DNA of 15,524 nt from GCA-2689995 sp964529325 (GTDB lineage Bacteria; Fidelibacterota; Marinisomatia; SCGC-AAA003-L08; GCA-2689995), in assembly GCA_964529325.1 (NCBI GenBank), contig CAZGWH010000056.1:1-15524 (forward strand), in the 5' to 3' direction. The translations under genes were made by a program, and so were the position numbers. This document shows, in pieces, positions 7,613-15,503 of the stretch. The notes under the pieces are model-generated. The model saw only the letters and a list, made by a program, of their open reading frames with translations, ran no database searches and was not told the DNA's origin. Positions within the stretch are counted from its first letter, which is position 1. Every line of letters begins with the position of its first letter.

Positions 7613-9633
7613 AGCAATCCTGTTCTTTCTAAAAGAGCGTGAGTCGATGGTTCACTTCCCCTGAACTTTTTATATAATACTTTAGGGCTTTCTAAATTAC
7701 CTTTAGATAATATGTTTTCTCTAAATGATTTTGCAGTTTCTTGATTAAAAATTCCATCTTCTTTAAACTTTTCAAATGCATCAGCTTCTAATACTTCTGC
7801 CCATTTATAAGAATAATATCCAGCTGAATATCCGCCTGCAAAAATATGTGCAAAACTACAACTAATCGATGAACCTTCAACAGACTCTAATAATTGTGAT
7901 TTCTTCAATACTTCCTTTTCAAAGGCTAATGGTTCTGGTAAATTATTTGGATCTGTAGAATGATATCCCATATCTAAATACCCAAGTTGCAATTGTCTAA
8001 TTGAAAACATTCCAGCTAAAAATTTACTTGATGATTTTACTTTATCAATCATATCATTAGAAATTTTTTCACCCGTTTTATAGTGAGACGCAAATATATC
8101 TAAGGCTTCTTTTTCAGTAACCCAGTTTTCCATAATTTGAGATGGTAATTCAACAAAGTCCCATTTAACAGAAGTGCCTCCTATTGATTGATAAGTACAG
8201 TCTGAAAGCAATCCATGCAGACAATGCCCAAACTCATGAAATACAGTCTCGACCTCTCTCATTGTTAGAAGTGCTGGTGTATTTGCTGTTGGTTTTGATA
8301 AATTGCAAGTCAAGGTTACATGCGGTCTTTCGACCTCTCCAAAGGACAATCCTTGAGATCTTAATTCATTCATCCACGCGCCAGATTTTTTGGTTTCTCT
8401 TGGAAATAAATCAATATATAATAAACCAATATGAGATTCATTTTCTTTAACTTCAAAAACTTGAACATCAGGATGGAATACTTGAATATTTTCTCGTTTT
8501 TCAAATTGGAGATTATATAGTTTACCTGCAATTTTAAATACACCGTCTAATACAGAATTAGCAGAAAAATAAGGTCTTAATGATTCATCGTCAAACCCAT
8601 ATTTTTCTTCCTTTAATTTTTCAGAATAATATGCTGTATCCCATGGTTTAAGAATATTAATTCCATCTTGTTTATTTGCATATTCTGTTAATATTTTTAC
8701 ATCTTGTTTTGCTGAAATCATTGAAGGCTCAAATAAATCTTCCATAAACTTTGTTACAGTAGAAACATTTTCAGCCATTCTATCTTCTAAAATATATTCT
8801 GCATACGTTTTGTAACCCAATAATAGAGCTTTTTCAAACTTTAATCGTGTGATTTGCTTAATATTTTCACAATTATTAAACTCACCTGAAGTACATTTTG
8901 AAGTAGAAGCCATATACATTTTTTCACGAAGTGATCTATTTTTTGCATATTTCATAAATGGAAAATAACTTGGCATTTGTAAAGTAAATACCCATCCATT
9001 TTCTTTTCCTTTTGCATCTGCAGTTTCTTTTGCAGAAATAAGAGATGATTCTGGTAATCCGTCTAATTCTTTTCCATCTGTAATCCAGAGTTCAAAATCA
9101 TTCGTTGCATTTAATACATTTTTTGAAAATCGAGGAGATAATACTGATAATTTCTTATCAATTTCTCTCATTTTTTCTTTCTGCTCTGCATTTAACAATG
9201 CACCATTCCTTACAAATGATTTATAATATTTTTCAGTTAATCGTGCATCCTCTTTATTTAACTGATCAATATTTTCAAAAACAGTTTTCACTTTCTTGAA
9301 TATAACATTATCTAAATAAATATCATTATCAAATTCAGAAGCCATTGGACTTATTGTTTCAGCTAATTTTTGAAATTCTTCAGTCGCTTCTGAACTATAT
9401 AAACTAAAATAAACTCGCAATGCTACATCTAATTCTTCAGAACAACACTCTAATGGAATAATGGTATTTTTAAATATTGAGGATTCACTACATTCCCTAA
9501 TATTTTTTAAATTATTTCTGCCTAATTCCATACCATTTTCAATTGCTGGAATAAAATGTTCTAATTTAATTTTGTTAAATGGTACAGAATTAAATGGTGT
9601 ATTGAATTTATTTATTAATGGATTATTTGCCAT
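7585..9633 (-). CDS. prlC: M3 family oligopeptidase (oligopeptidase A-like, zinc)
   Basis: This 682-residue zinc peptidase lacks a signal peptide and is expected in the cytoplasm, where M3 enzymes cut short peptides. Numbering from a TTG codon one position upstream, the zinc motif HEFGH is at 467-471 and the third ligand is Glu496 in FVELPSQIMENW. The conserved substrate-binding region AHIFAGGYSAGYYSYKWAE is at 596-614. FPFMKYAKNRSLREKMY at 225-241 is typical of the family, and the length matches full oligopeptidase A enzymes. I chose the ATG at 9633-9631 over the preceding TTG because AAGGA (9641-9645) then has a normal 7-base spacing. It follows the DUF885-like gene by 53 bases. The 3' end meets the rightward operon with no visible terminator. 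Confidence 0.92.
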   Translation of the reverse strand: MANNPLINKFNTPFNSVPFNKIKLEHFIPAIENGMELGRNNLKNIRECSESSIFKNTIIPLECCSEELDVALRVYFSLYSSEATEEFQKLAETISPMASEFDNDIYLDNVIFKKVKTVFENIDQLNKEDARLTEKYYKSFVRNGALLNAEQKEKMREIDKKLSVLSPRFSKNVLNATNDFELWITDGKELDGLPESSLISAKETADAKGKENGWVFTLQMPSYFPFMKYAKNRSLREKMYMASTSKCTSGEFNNCENIKQITRLKFEKALLLGYKTYAEYILEDRMAENVSTVTKFMEDLFEPSMISAKQDVKILTEYANKQDGINILKPWDTAYYSEKLKEEKYGFDDESLRPYFSANSVLDGVFKIAGKLYNLQFEKRENIQVFHPDVQVFEVKENESHIGLLYIDLFPRETKKSGAWMNELRSQGLSFGEVERPHVTLTCNLSKPTANTPALLTMREVETVFHEFGHCLHGLLSDCTYQSIGGTSVKWDFVELPSQIMENWVTEKEALDIFASHYKTGEKISNDMIDKVKSSSKFLAGMFSIRQLQLGYLDMGYHSTDPNNLPEPLAFEKEVLKKSQLLESVEGSSISCSFAHIFAGGYSAGYYSYKWAEVLEADAFEKFKEDGIFNQETAKSFRENILSKGNLESPKVLYKKFRGSEPSTHALLERTGLLQFAGDTEE

Positions 9634-9655
9634 CAAAATGTCCTTTCATAAAAAT

Positions 9656-9671
9656 ATTATATGCGTATAAT
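9656..9671. promoter_or_regulatory. Small inverted repeat (ATTATA-4-TATAAT) upstream of the oligopeptidase gene
   Basis: A perfect 6-base inverted repeat with a 4-base centre lies in the 53-base gap between the DUF885-like gene and the oligopeptidase gene. Either arm can be read as a TATAAT box, but no matching -35 box is found 16 to 18 bases upstream. It could be a weak promoter or an operator, or chance. Confidence 0.2.
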
Positions 9672-9686
9672 TTATAAATAATTGAT

Positions 9687-11333
9687 TTAATGCTTTAACA
9701 AATTTTGTCTAACATATATTGAATGGGCACCACCCTGTGTAATAAAATCATTAAACTGTAATAAATTATTCTGTTCAACATTTAAAAAGCGGTTTTTTAA
9801 ATCTAATATTTCATTAAAAATGAGATAATCTAATAAAGGAATTGTATTGTACCAATTATTTTGTAATTTATTTATTGCCATTTCAGAAAATAAAATTTTT
9901 GAATAATGTTCTATATTTTCATTAATATTTGATTTAAAATATTCAATTTGTTGTTTTAATTTAAATATTGCAACTAATCTGTTTTCTAATAATAGTAATG
10001 CAAGTTCAGGCTCTCTTTTTATATAATTTGACTCTAATAATAAAGAATGAATATATAATTCCCATCCACCTAAAAATACATCATCTTGTAATAAGTTTAA
10101 TAATTTTCCAGACTTTAAACTTTGATTTAATAATGTTAATTTTCCAGGATAAACTTCATTCACTAAATGAAACATTAGTATTTTGTCATTAATTACAAAA
10201 TTAGAATCACTCATTTCAGGTAGAAAAAAATCAGCTAAATATCTCCCTGAAAAATTAGAATGGTAACTTGATTTAAATTCATTTTTAAAAGTTGATATTT
10301 TATAGTCAATTTGGGGTAATTTAAAAGAAACAATATTCTCCCTTTTAAAATTTCTATAAATATCATTTAAAACTTGATTTGACTTTTCAACTATCATTGA
10401 AGTTTTTAAATTTTGTTGTTTAAACGAATCAAAAATTGTTTTAATTACCTGTAATGTATCCTGTTGAGAAACCCAGACAGGTTCATCATATTCAATTAAG
10501 TAAATTGGTAAAGAGATGTCTAACATTTTGTTTAAAATTTTATCAATCTCATTATTTAATTTATTATGATCTATTAAATCATCAATAAATTGGCCTAAAT
10601 AAGTTTCATACCCATTTCCCCAAATTTCATTTTCAATAATAGGAAATTCATTTTGATCAATTTTATTAATATTATTCACCAATTCAGTCAAAATATTATC
10701 AGATTCATTAAGCACATTTTCCCATCTTTCAAGAATATTAGAATCTGCATGACATTCTATTAAAAATGTATTTATTCGAGATTGAATTAAACTTATTTTT
10801 TCACTTCCTTCAAATGTAAATTTTGAAACTGGGTCAGAAATATGGGTTATAATATTTTCAGAAATAGTTTCCAATTCATTTAATCTACTTTTTAAAATAT
10901 TTTCTTCTCTTGCGGTAAGAGTTCCACATTCCAAGTTTAATATCTTTAACCCATCATTTAATTTATTAGCCCATAAATTAAAATTCCAACTCAATGGATT
11001 TAAATGATTTTTAAAATACAACATATTCGATAAATGACTCCATAACACTAGATATTCAAACTCTAACTCATCAGAAAGTTTAGCTCGATCAATTTGTGAT
11101 AATTCAATTAAAAATCGATGATGGTCAGCATAATATTCATCATTATCTTCTTTATTAAAAGAATGCCACCCATTAACATTTTCTAATTGATTAAAAGATT
11201 CAGATTTAACAGGATTAGATTTTAAATGCCAACCAATGAACGCACTCTTTAAATCATTAAAAGCAGATTCTTGAGAGCGGCTACACCCCTCGAAAAGGAA
11301 TGAAATACAAATAAAAAATAATATTTTTCTAAT
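9687..11333 (-). CDS. DUF885-like lipoprotein, metal site degenerate; start codon non-canonical (probable ATT)
   Basis: The frame is open from just after a TAG at 11355-11353 and has no ATG, GTG or TTG until a GTG at 11048. That GTG is too far inside, because the 95 codons before it encode an obvious lipoprotein signal (RKILFFICISFLFEGCSRS, Cys17). The likeliest start is ATT at 11333-11331, one base after the stop of the upstream protease gene. It gives 548 residues, near the usual DUF885 length. The C-terminal half follows the DUF885 pattern: LVNEVYPGKL at 390-399 where the family has HEAYPGHH, GGWELYIH at 422-429 where it has EGWALYAE, and FNDFITQGGAHS at 527-538. All putative metal ligands of those motifs are replaced except one Glu, so it is probably not a working peptidase. 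It may be a binding protein, or the start may have been lost by mutation or sequencing error. Confidence 0.7.
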   Translation of the reverse strand: MRKILFFICISFLFEGCSRSQESAFNDLKSAFIGWHLKSNPVKSESFNQLENVNGWHSFNKEDNDEYYADHHRFLIELSQIDRAKLSDELEFEYLVLWSHLSNMLYFKNHLNPLSWNFNLWANKLNDGLKILNLECGTLTAREENILKSRLNELETISENIITHISDPVSKFTFEGSEKISLIQSRINTFLIECHADSNILERWENVLNESDNILTELVNNINKIDQNEFPIIENEIWGNGYETYLGQFIDDLIDHNKLNNEIDKILNKMLDISLPIYLIEYDEPVWVSQQDTLQVIKTIFDSFKQQNLKTSMIVEKSNQVLNDIYRNFKRENIVSFKLPQIDYKISTFKNEFKSSYHSNFSGRYLADFFLPEMSDSNFVINDKILMFHLVNEVYPGKLTLLNQSLKSGKLLNLLQDDVFLGGWELYIHSLLLESNYIKREPELALLLLENRLVAIFKLKQQIEYFKSNINENIEHYSKILFSEMAINKLQNNWYNTIPLLDYLIFNEILDLKNRFLNVEQNNLLQFNDFITQGGAHSIYVRQNLLKH

Positions 11334-11334
11334 A

Positions 11335-12465
11335 TTACTGATTAACAGTATTCCCTAAAATCATATTAATCATTATAATAATATCTTGAATATTAATATT
11401 TCCATCTTGATTTAAATCTGATGCAAGTTCTTCATATTGATCTGGTTCAGATTGTCCTGTGATATACGAAATTAATAGAAGAATATCTTGAATATTCGTA
11501 AAGCTATCATTATTAGGATCACCCATTTCATATGGATTAAATGGAACAACCCAACCACCAATTTCATGGGTTGATAACCATGCATGCATTCGTCCTGCTT
11601 GTTGCCAAGTAAATTGCTCTTGACACCAATCATTTGAATAACTCATAAAATTATTTACTGGCGTTTCACCCCATGGAGTCCCTTCACAATCATCTCCACC
11701 AGGGTCAGAACACGACCAAACATTTGTAGGATGCGGACGCGTATCTGAGCAAAAATCACCTCTTAAATCACCCTCTTCTCCACTCGCAAATTCATAACAA
11801 TTCCCACAATTTGTCACCTCATCTACACCATGAAAAGTATGCCATAATCCTAGAGCATGGCCAATTTCATGTACAAATGTTTTACCGGAGATTGGATTGA
11901 TTCCACCATTGCTATGACCAAAATAGTTTTCATCCACAAATGTTGCTCCAATTGTTGTAGTTGAACCATACATCCATGGAAAATGTGATACACCTGCCCA
12001 ATCGACTCCTGATGTTGAAACAACAAAAATATTATGATACATACTTGGATCAACATTATACTGAAGTTGAATTTGATTACTATTGTACTCTTGATTATTT
12101 ACAACGGTATAGTCCCCATCTGGATGAACTTCATATTCCCAAACAAATTGGATTCTATATTGTTCATATACTTCATTCATATAATCCATTTGTTGTTGTA
12201 CTCTTCCCTCAGACACTGAAGGAAATGTACCATCTGCATTCGAAAAAGTATGAATATATAATCTCACATTTTTAATAGGTGTTGAATTGTCAGGAATATG
12301 CAAATTCCTTATATTTGGGTTATCAGCATCACCTTCTTGATAACATTGCATTGCACGATCACCTTCAAGTTGATAATATCGTTCCATTGTGCCACACATT
12401 TCAGCAGAAACTAATGATAAAAAACAAAACCCTATCATTGATTTAATCAATCTATTTATTTTCAT
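11335..12465 (-). CDS. Secreted M43 (pappalysin/cytophagalysin-type) zinc metalloprotease with C-terminal dockerin
   Basis: This 376-residue protein has a signal peptide at 1-21 (ending SLVSA) and a propeptide-like region, then a metzincin catalytic domain. The zinc motif HEIGHALGLWH is at 199-209 (His199, His203, His209, base Glu200) and the Met-turn is NFMSYS with Met274. The following CQEQFTWQQAGRMH is typical of the M43 pappalysin branch, and several Cys at 220-260 suggest disulfides. Residues 315-371 are two dockerin repeats (GDPNNDSFTNIQD and SDLNQDGNINIQD), each with calcium-loop ligands D, N, D, N, D. It is probably an exported endoprotease. AAGGA (12475-12479) lies 9 bases before the ATG. 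A strong terminator stands between it and the serine protease upstream, and the DUF885-like gene follows after one base. Confidence 0.92.
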   Translation of the reverse strand: MKINRLIKSMIGFCFLSLVSAEMCGTMERYYQLEGDRAMQCYQEGDADNPNIRNLHIPDNSTPIKNVRLYIHTFSNADGTFPSVSEGRVQQQMDYMNEVYEQYRIQFVWEYEVHPDGDYTVVNNQEYNSNQIQLQYNVDPSMYHNIFVVSTSGVDWAGVSHFPWMYGSTTTIGATFVDENYFGHSNGGINPISGKTFVHEIGHALGLWHTFHGVDEVTNCGNCYEFASGEEGDLRGDFCSDTRPHPTNVWSCSDPGGDDCEGTPWGETPVNNFMSYSNDWCQEQFTWQQAGRMHAWLSTHEIGGWVVPFNPYEMGDPNNDSFTNIQDILLLISYITGQSEPDQYEELASDLNQDGNINIQDIIIMINMILGNTVNQ

Positions 12466-12489
12466 ATTTTAAATTCCTTTATATAAATT

Positions 12490-12521
12490 AAAAAAATAGG
12501 GCGAAAATTCGCCCTATTTTT
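12490..12521 (-). terminator. Rho-independent terminator after the serine protease gene
   Basis: The arms 12492-12504 and 12509-12521 form a perfect 13-base-pair stem with a core of GGGCGA/TCGCCC and a 4-base loop. On the minus strand the stem is followed by an uninterrupted run of T (12496-12490, partly in the stem). It lies 26 bases beyond the protease stop codon and 24 bases before the next ATG. On the plus strand the T run is only the stem itself, so the main direction is leftward. Confidence 0.85.
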
Positions 12522-12546
12522 AAAATAAAATTACTTAATAATAAAA

Positions 12547-14094
12547 CTACCCATTTACAATTTCATTGATAATTAAAATAATATCTTGAATATTAATTAA
12601 ATCATCTTCATTCATATCCGCGGCTGCATCTTGAGGATATTCAGGAACCATTGCTCCAACAATAAAATTAATTACAAAAATAATATCCTGAATATTTATT
12701 GAACCATCGCTATTTACATCACCCAAAGTATATTCTGAAAATACGACATAAGTTCCATCTAATAATAAATCACCAGTATCATCAGGGTCTAACCAGTCTT
12801 TTAATCTTCTTGATGGAGTTGTACCCCATTCCCATGCTTTTGCAAGTTTTCCATAATATTCAGTTGAATTTGCATCGTCACACCCACCAGCACCTCCTGT
12901 TAAAACACCTGCAATTCGTCCACCATTATCATACATTGGAGATCCTGAAGAACCGCCTTCTGTTCCACCTTCATCCCAATGAAAAAACCAATGAGTATGT
13001 GGTTCTGTTGCTGACCAAAATGAAGAAGTCGCATATCCTGAATCATAATTTATTTTTTTTGGGTCGCCTCCTGGATGATGAACGCCAACTGAAATTGGCA
13101 TTTGATTAGGCTCTGTTGCATTAAATCCTGCATAGAATACATCCCAATTTGGATTAATAAAAGCAGTTATTTCAAGCAATGAAAAATCAGGCCCTGGAAT
13201 ATTTATATTTTCTCCTGAACCCGTAATACAATCACAAGTAGATCTCAAAATTGAACTATATGCATTTGCACCTTGCATAATTTGACCAGAAGTACATCCC
13301 GATAAAAAATAGTTAAAATAAAATCTAAATCCTTGTGGATTTAATCCATCAGTACAATGATTTGCAGTAAGAAAATATGGTGTTAAATCTTGATTAATAT
13401 TATTAACCATTGCTCCAGAACAAATATATGACCCCATATCTAACCATGCAGCTGCATTAATTTGATCTAAATATGGATCTGCTTCTTCACACATAATATT
13501 TGCACCACACGCTCGCTCAGCATATCCATTCATTTCATTCATTATTCCTCGATAATCATGAATAATTGTTGAAATATTTAATTGAATCTCATCGATATTT
13601 ACACTATGATTTACATTTAATTCAATAATGATTCTTTCACCCTCAATTAATGGTGTAGAGAAAAATGATGCATCATTATTATTTTCGTGTGTATAAGCAC
13701 CTTCTAATTGAGACATATCTGCGTTATATACAAACATACTCACACCTTCTGGTAAATAAAATGTATCAAATATTGCTCTTAATGCAAAAGCATCATAGGA
13801 AAAATATTGCATTAAATACACTTGACCATCATCTTGAAATGAAGAATTTGCTTCATTCATAAAATTTTGATTTAATTCATGTTCAAAACCAAACCGCTGT
13901 CTTTTTAAATGTGTAATTTGAGCCATTCGCTCATCTTGTTCTAATAAATCATTAACATCAATCGTTGGTAATACAACGGTTGTTCTTTCTAAATTAATAT
14001 CAGATTTTAAGCTAAGTGGATTTAAATCTTGTACAACTTGCCCAATGATTAATTGGCAAGACATGAATAGTAGTAGTGGTTTTATAAACTTCAT
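12547..14094 (-). CDS. Secreted trypsin-fold serine protease (lysyl endopeptidase-like) with C-terminal dockerin
   Basis: This 515-residue protein has a signal peptide at 1-18 (ending LIIG) and a propeptide/jelly-roll-like region at about 20-190. The trypsin-fold catalytic domain follows at about 195-435. The triad is visible as His246 in FLTANHC, Asp303 in GPDFSLLEI and Ser383 in EGGSSGSPMYD. The paired Cys and the form of the Ser motif resemble lysyl endopeptidase-like enzymes of FCB bacteria; the exact cleavage preference cannot be read. Residues 458-515 are two dockerin repeats (GDVNSDGSINIQD and ADMNEDDLINIQD). It should act outside the cell after removal of the propeptide. AAGGA at 14099-14103 is only 4 bases from the ATG. 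The gene ends in a strong terminator, so it is probably transcribed alone or only partly read into the M43 gene. Confidence 0.92.
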   Translation of the reverse strand: MKFIKPLLLFMSCQLIIGQVVQDLNPLSLKSDINLERTTVVLPTIDVNDLLEQDERMAQITHLKRQRFGFEHELNQNFMNEANSSFQDDGQVYLMQYFSYDAFALRAIFDTFYLPEGVSMFVYNADMSQLEGAYTHENNNDASFFSTPLIEGERIIIELNVNHSVNIDEIQLNISTIIHDYRGIMNEMNGYAERACGANIMCEEADPYLDQINAAAWLDMGSYICSGAMVNNINQDLTPYFLTANHCTDGLNPQGFRFYFNYFLSGCTSGQIMQGANAYSSILRSTCDCITGSGENINIPGPDFSLLEITAFINPNWDVFYAGFNATEPNQMPISVGVHHPGGDPKKINYDSGYATSSFWSATEPHTHWFFHWDEGGTEGGSSGSPMYDNGGRIAGVLTGGAGGCDDANSTEYYGKLAKAWEWGTTPSRRLKDWLDPDDTGDLLLDGTYVVFSEYTLGDVNSDGSINIQDIIFVINFIVGAMVPEYPQDAAADMNEDDLINIQDIILIINEIVNG

Positions 14095-14124
14095 AAATTC
14101 CTTATTTGTTAATTTTTAATAAAA

Positions 14125-14159
14125 AGTATAGCTAAGAAATTTACACGCTTTATTGTCAA
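14125..14159 (-). promoter_or_regulatory. Possible promoter elements for the serine protease gene
   Basis: A perfect TTGACA (14159-14154) is preceded by a pure A/T tract at 14161-14187 that could act as an UP element. A TATACT box lies at 14130-14125, but the gap is 23 bases, well above the usual 17, and no better -10 box is found at normal spacing. One of the two boxes is probably used with a poor partner. Confidence 0.3.
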
Positions 14160-14246
14160 TAGATTTATTTTAAAATTTTAAAATTTGTAACGATTTATAA
14201 AAATCTATATTAAATTAGAATTGTTCAGTAATTCCAAAGAAAAATG

Positions 14247-14495
14247 TTATATGTATTCTTTTATTAACCTTAATGAATTATTTTCACTTTGAGATTTAAC
14301 AAAAATTGAAACAAATACTCCTAATCCAAATGTACCGCCCTGAGCTTGTAATGGTGTTAAGTTTTTAATTTCTGAATCATCTATTTCTATTTCAAATTGT
14401 ATATTATTTTTCTCTAATATATCTAAAATAACTTTCGATATTTTTAATTCAAACTTTCCAATACAAATGCCACTGTTTTCTAAGTTTTCAGACAT
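14247..14495 (-). CDS. Small protein of unknown function (82 residues)
   Basis: The ATG at 14495-14493 is preferred; a GTG two codons upstream (14501) is possible, and neither has a strong ribosome site. There is no signal peptide or membrane segment, so the product is probably cytoplasmic. The pattern is strand, helix (SKVILDILEKNNI), strand (QFEIEID), then a Gly-rich turn (QAQGGTFGLG) and a strand (VFVSIFVKS) ending in a helix (NNSLRLIKEYI). This compact alpha/beta layout loosely resembles DUF2007-type signal-transducing modules, but the match is too weak for a family call. It lies between the propeller/dockerin gene and the serine protease gene on the same strand, and nothing in the context reveals its role. 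Confidence 0.6.
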   Translation of the reverse strand: MSENLENSGICIGKFELKISKVILDILEKNNIQFEIEIDDSEIKNLTPLQAQGGTFGLGVFVSIFVKSQSENNSLRLIKEYI

Positions 14496-14528
14496 TTTCA
14501 CTTTATATTATAAATCATATTTTTTAAA

Positions 14529-15413
14529 TTAATTTAAAATAATATTTACAAGAATCATAATATCAAAAATATTTATAGAAGCATCATTATTATAATCCAT
14601 ACAATTATTATCGCAATAACCAGTACCTAAAATACAATTTACAACAAATAAAAGATCCAATATATTTATTAATCCATCAGCATTAAGATCACAGTTTGAA
14701 TTATTTCCTGTATCATATTCAATATCAACTTGATAAATTAAATCAAGGGAAGTATCTGTTATCCATAAATATTCACCATCAAAGGTTAAACCTGAACATT
14801 GTCCACTTGGAGCAGTAAATGAATCAATAATTTCTCCTGAATATTGATCTATTTTATAAACTGTATCTGATGCAACATTTATATGCCATAAATAATTACC
14901 ATCAAATGCCAAATCACCCCAACCATATTCATAAGGTTCCTCAGGATGTAATTCTCCAATTATTTCTTCTGTTACTACATTATATTTATATATTGCTCCT
15001 GGCTGGGTAGATGACTGGAATAATACATTATTAAATTGATCAAAAGCTAATCCAACACCAAGTGGAATTGCAGAAAATTGTTGTAATGATTCACCTAAAA
15101 TAGTTAATCTCTCAATCGAAGTATAATTATGTTCTCCCCATAAATATTCACCATCAAAAGTTAACCCATGGTAAAAATATGGATTTGTAGCAAAGGATGA
15201 AAGAATTTCTCCATCATCTGGTGAAATTTGGAATATTCGATACCAATAATTATCAGAATGATCTGAATCAGCAATATTTACAACCCAAAGATTAATACCA
15301 TCCCAAGCCAAACCATTTGAATAATAACCCGGAGTTGGAATCGTATGGATTACATCGCCCATTTCTGCGAAAATAAAAGTAATTGAAAGAATGATCACAA
15401 TTAATTTATTCAT
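14529..15413 (-). CDS. Secreted beta-propeller-like protein with C-terminal dockerin
   Basis: Starting at the ATG 15413-15411, the protein has a typical signal peptide (MNKLIVIILSITFIFA). An ATG five codons upstream (15428) is the alternative, and neither has a clear ribosome site. The next 220 residues carry at least four copies of a blade-like motif: NGLAWDGINLWV, HGLTFDGEYLWG, GDLAFDGNYLWH and SGLTFDGEYLWI, plus a weaker GLAFDQFNNVLF. This fits a small beta-propeller such as NHL or glutamine-cyclotransferase-like folds; no catalytic site is evident, so binding is likelier than catalysis. Two dockerin repeats follow (CDLNADGLINILD and CMDYNNDASINIFD) up to the last residue. Cys in and around these repeats could form disulfides, unlike the dockerins of the two proteases. 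Confidence 0.85.
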   Translation of the reverse strand: MNKLIVIILSITFIFAEMGDVIHTIPTPGYYSNGLAWDGINLWVVNIADSDHSDNYWYRIFQISPDDGEILSSFATNPYFYHGLTFDGEYLWGEHNYTSIERLTILGESLQQFSAIPLGVGLAFDQFNNVLFQSSTQPGAIYKYNVVTEEIIGELHPEEPYEYGWGDLAFDGNYLWHINVASDTVYKIDQYSGEIIDSFTAPSGQCSGLTFDGEYLWITDTSLDLIYQVDIEYDTGNNSNCDLNADGLINILDLLFVVNCILGTGYCDNNCMDYNNDASINIFDIMILVNIILN

Positions 15414-15473
15414 AGTATAATTTAACATCTTTTGTTTTCTTCAACCAACTTTTCACATTACATATTTATGTTT

Positions 15474-15503
15474 AAACTAAGTTTGTTTTGAAATACTTAG
15501 TTT
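15474..15503. promoter_or_regulatory. Inverted repeat upstream of the propeller gene
   Basis: AAACTAAG (15474-15481) and CTTAGTTT (15496-15503) form a perfect 8-base inverted repeat around a 14-base centre, 61 bases upstream of the propeller gene start. It could be an operator. On the plus strand it is followed by further T residues, so it might be a weak terminator for a gene reading rightward. No rightward gene is visible, so its role is open. Confidence 0.3.

Noticed and set aside
9626..9649. Eight-codon upstream ORF overlapping the oligopeptidase start
   Set aside because: An ATG before the ribosome site opens a short frame ending just past the real start. In such AT-rich DNA this is expected by chance, and nothing supports attenuation.
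11961..12275. Plus-strand 104-codon ORF antisense to the M43 gene
   Set aside because: The M43 frame has clear catalytic motifs through this region. The opposite frame is His/Tyr-rich low-quality sequence, typical of antisense reading of AT-rich genes.
12699..13109. Plus-strand 136-codon ORF antisense to the serine protease gene
   Set aside because: It is very rich in His, Leu and Tyr, has no ribosome site, and lies fully inside a gene with an intact catalytic triad.
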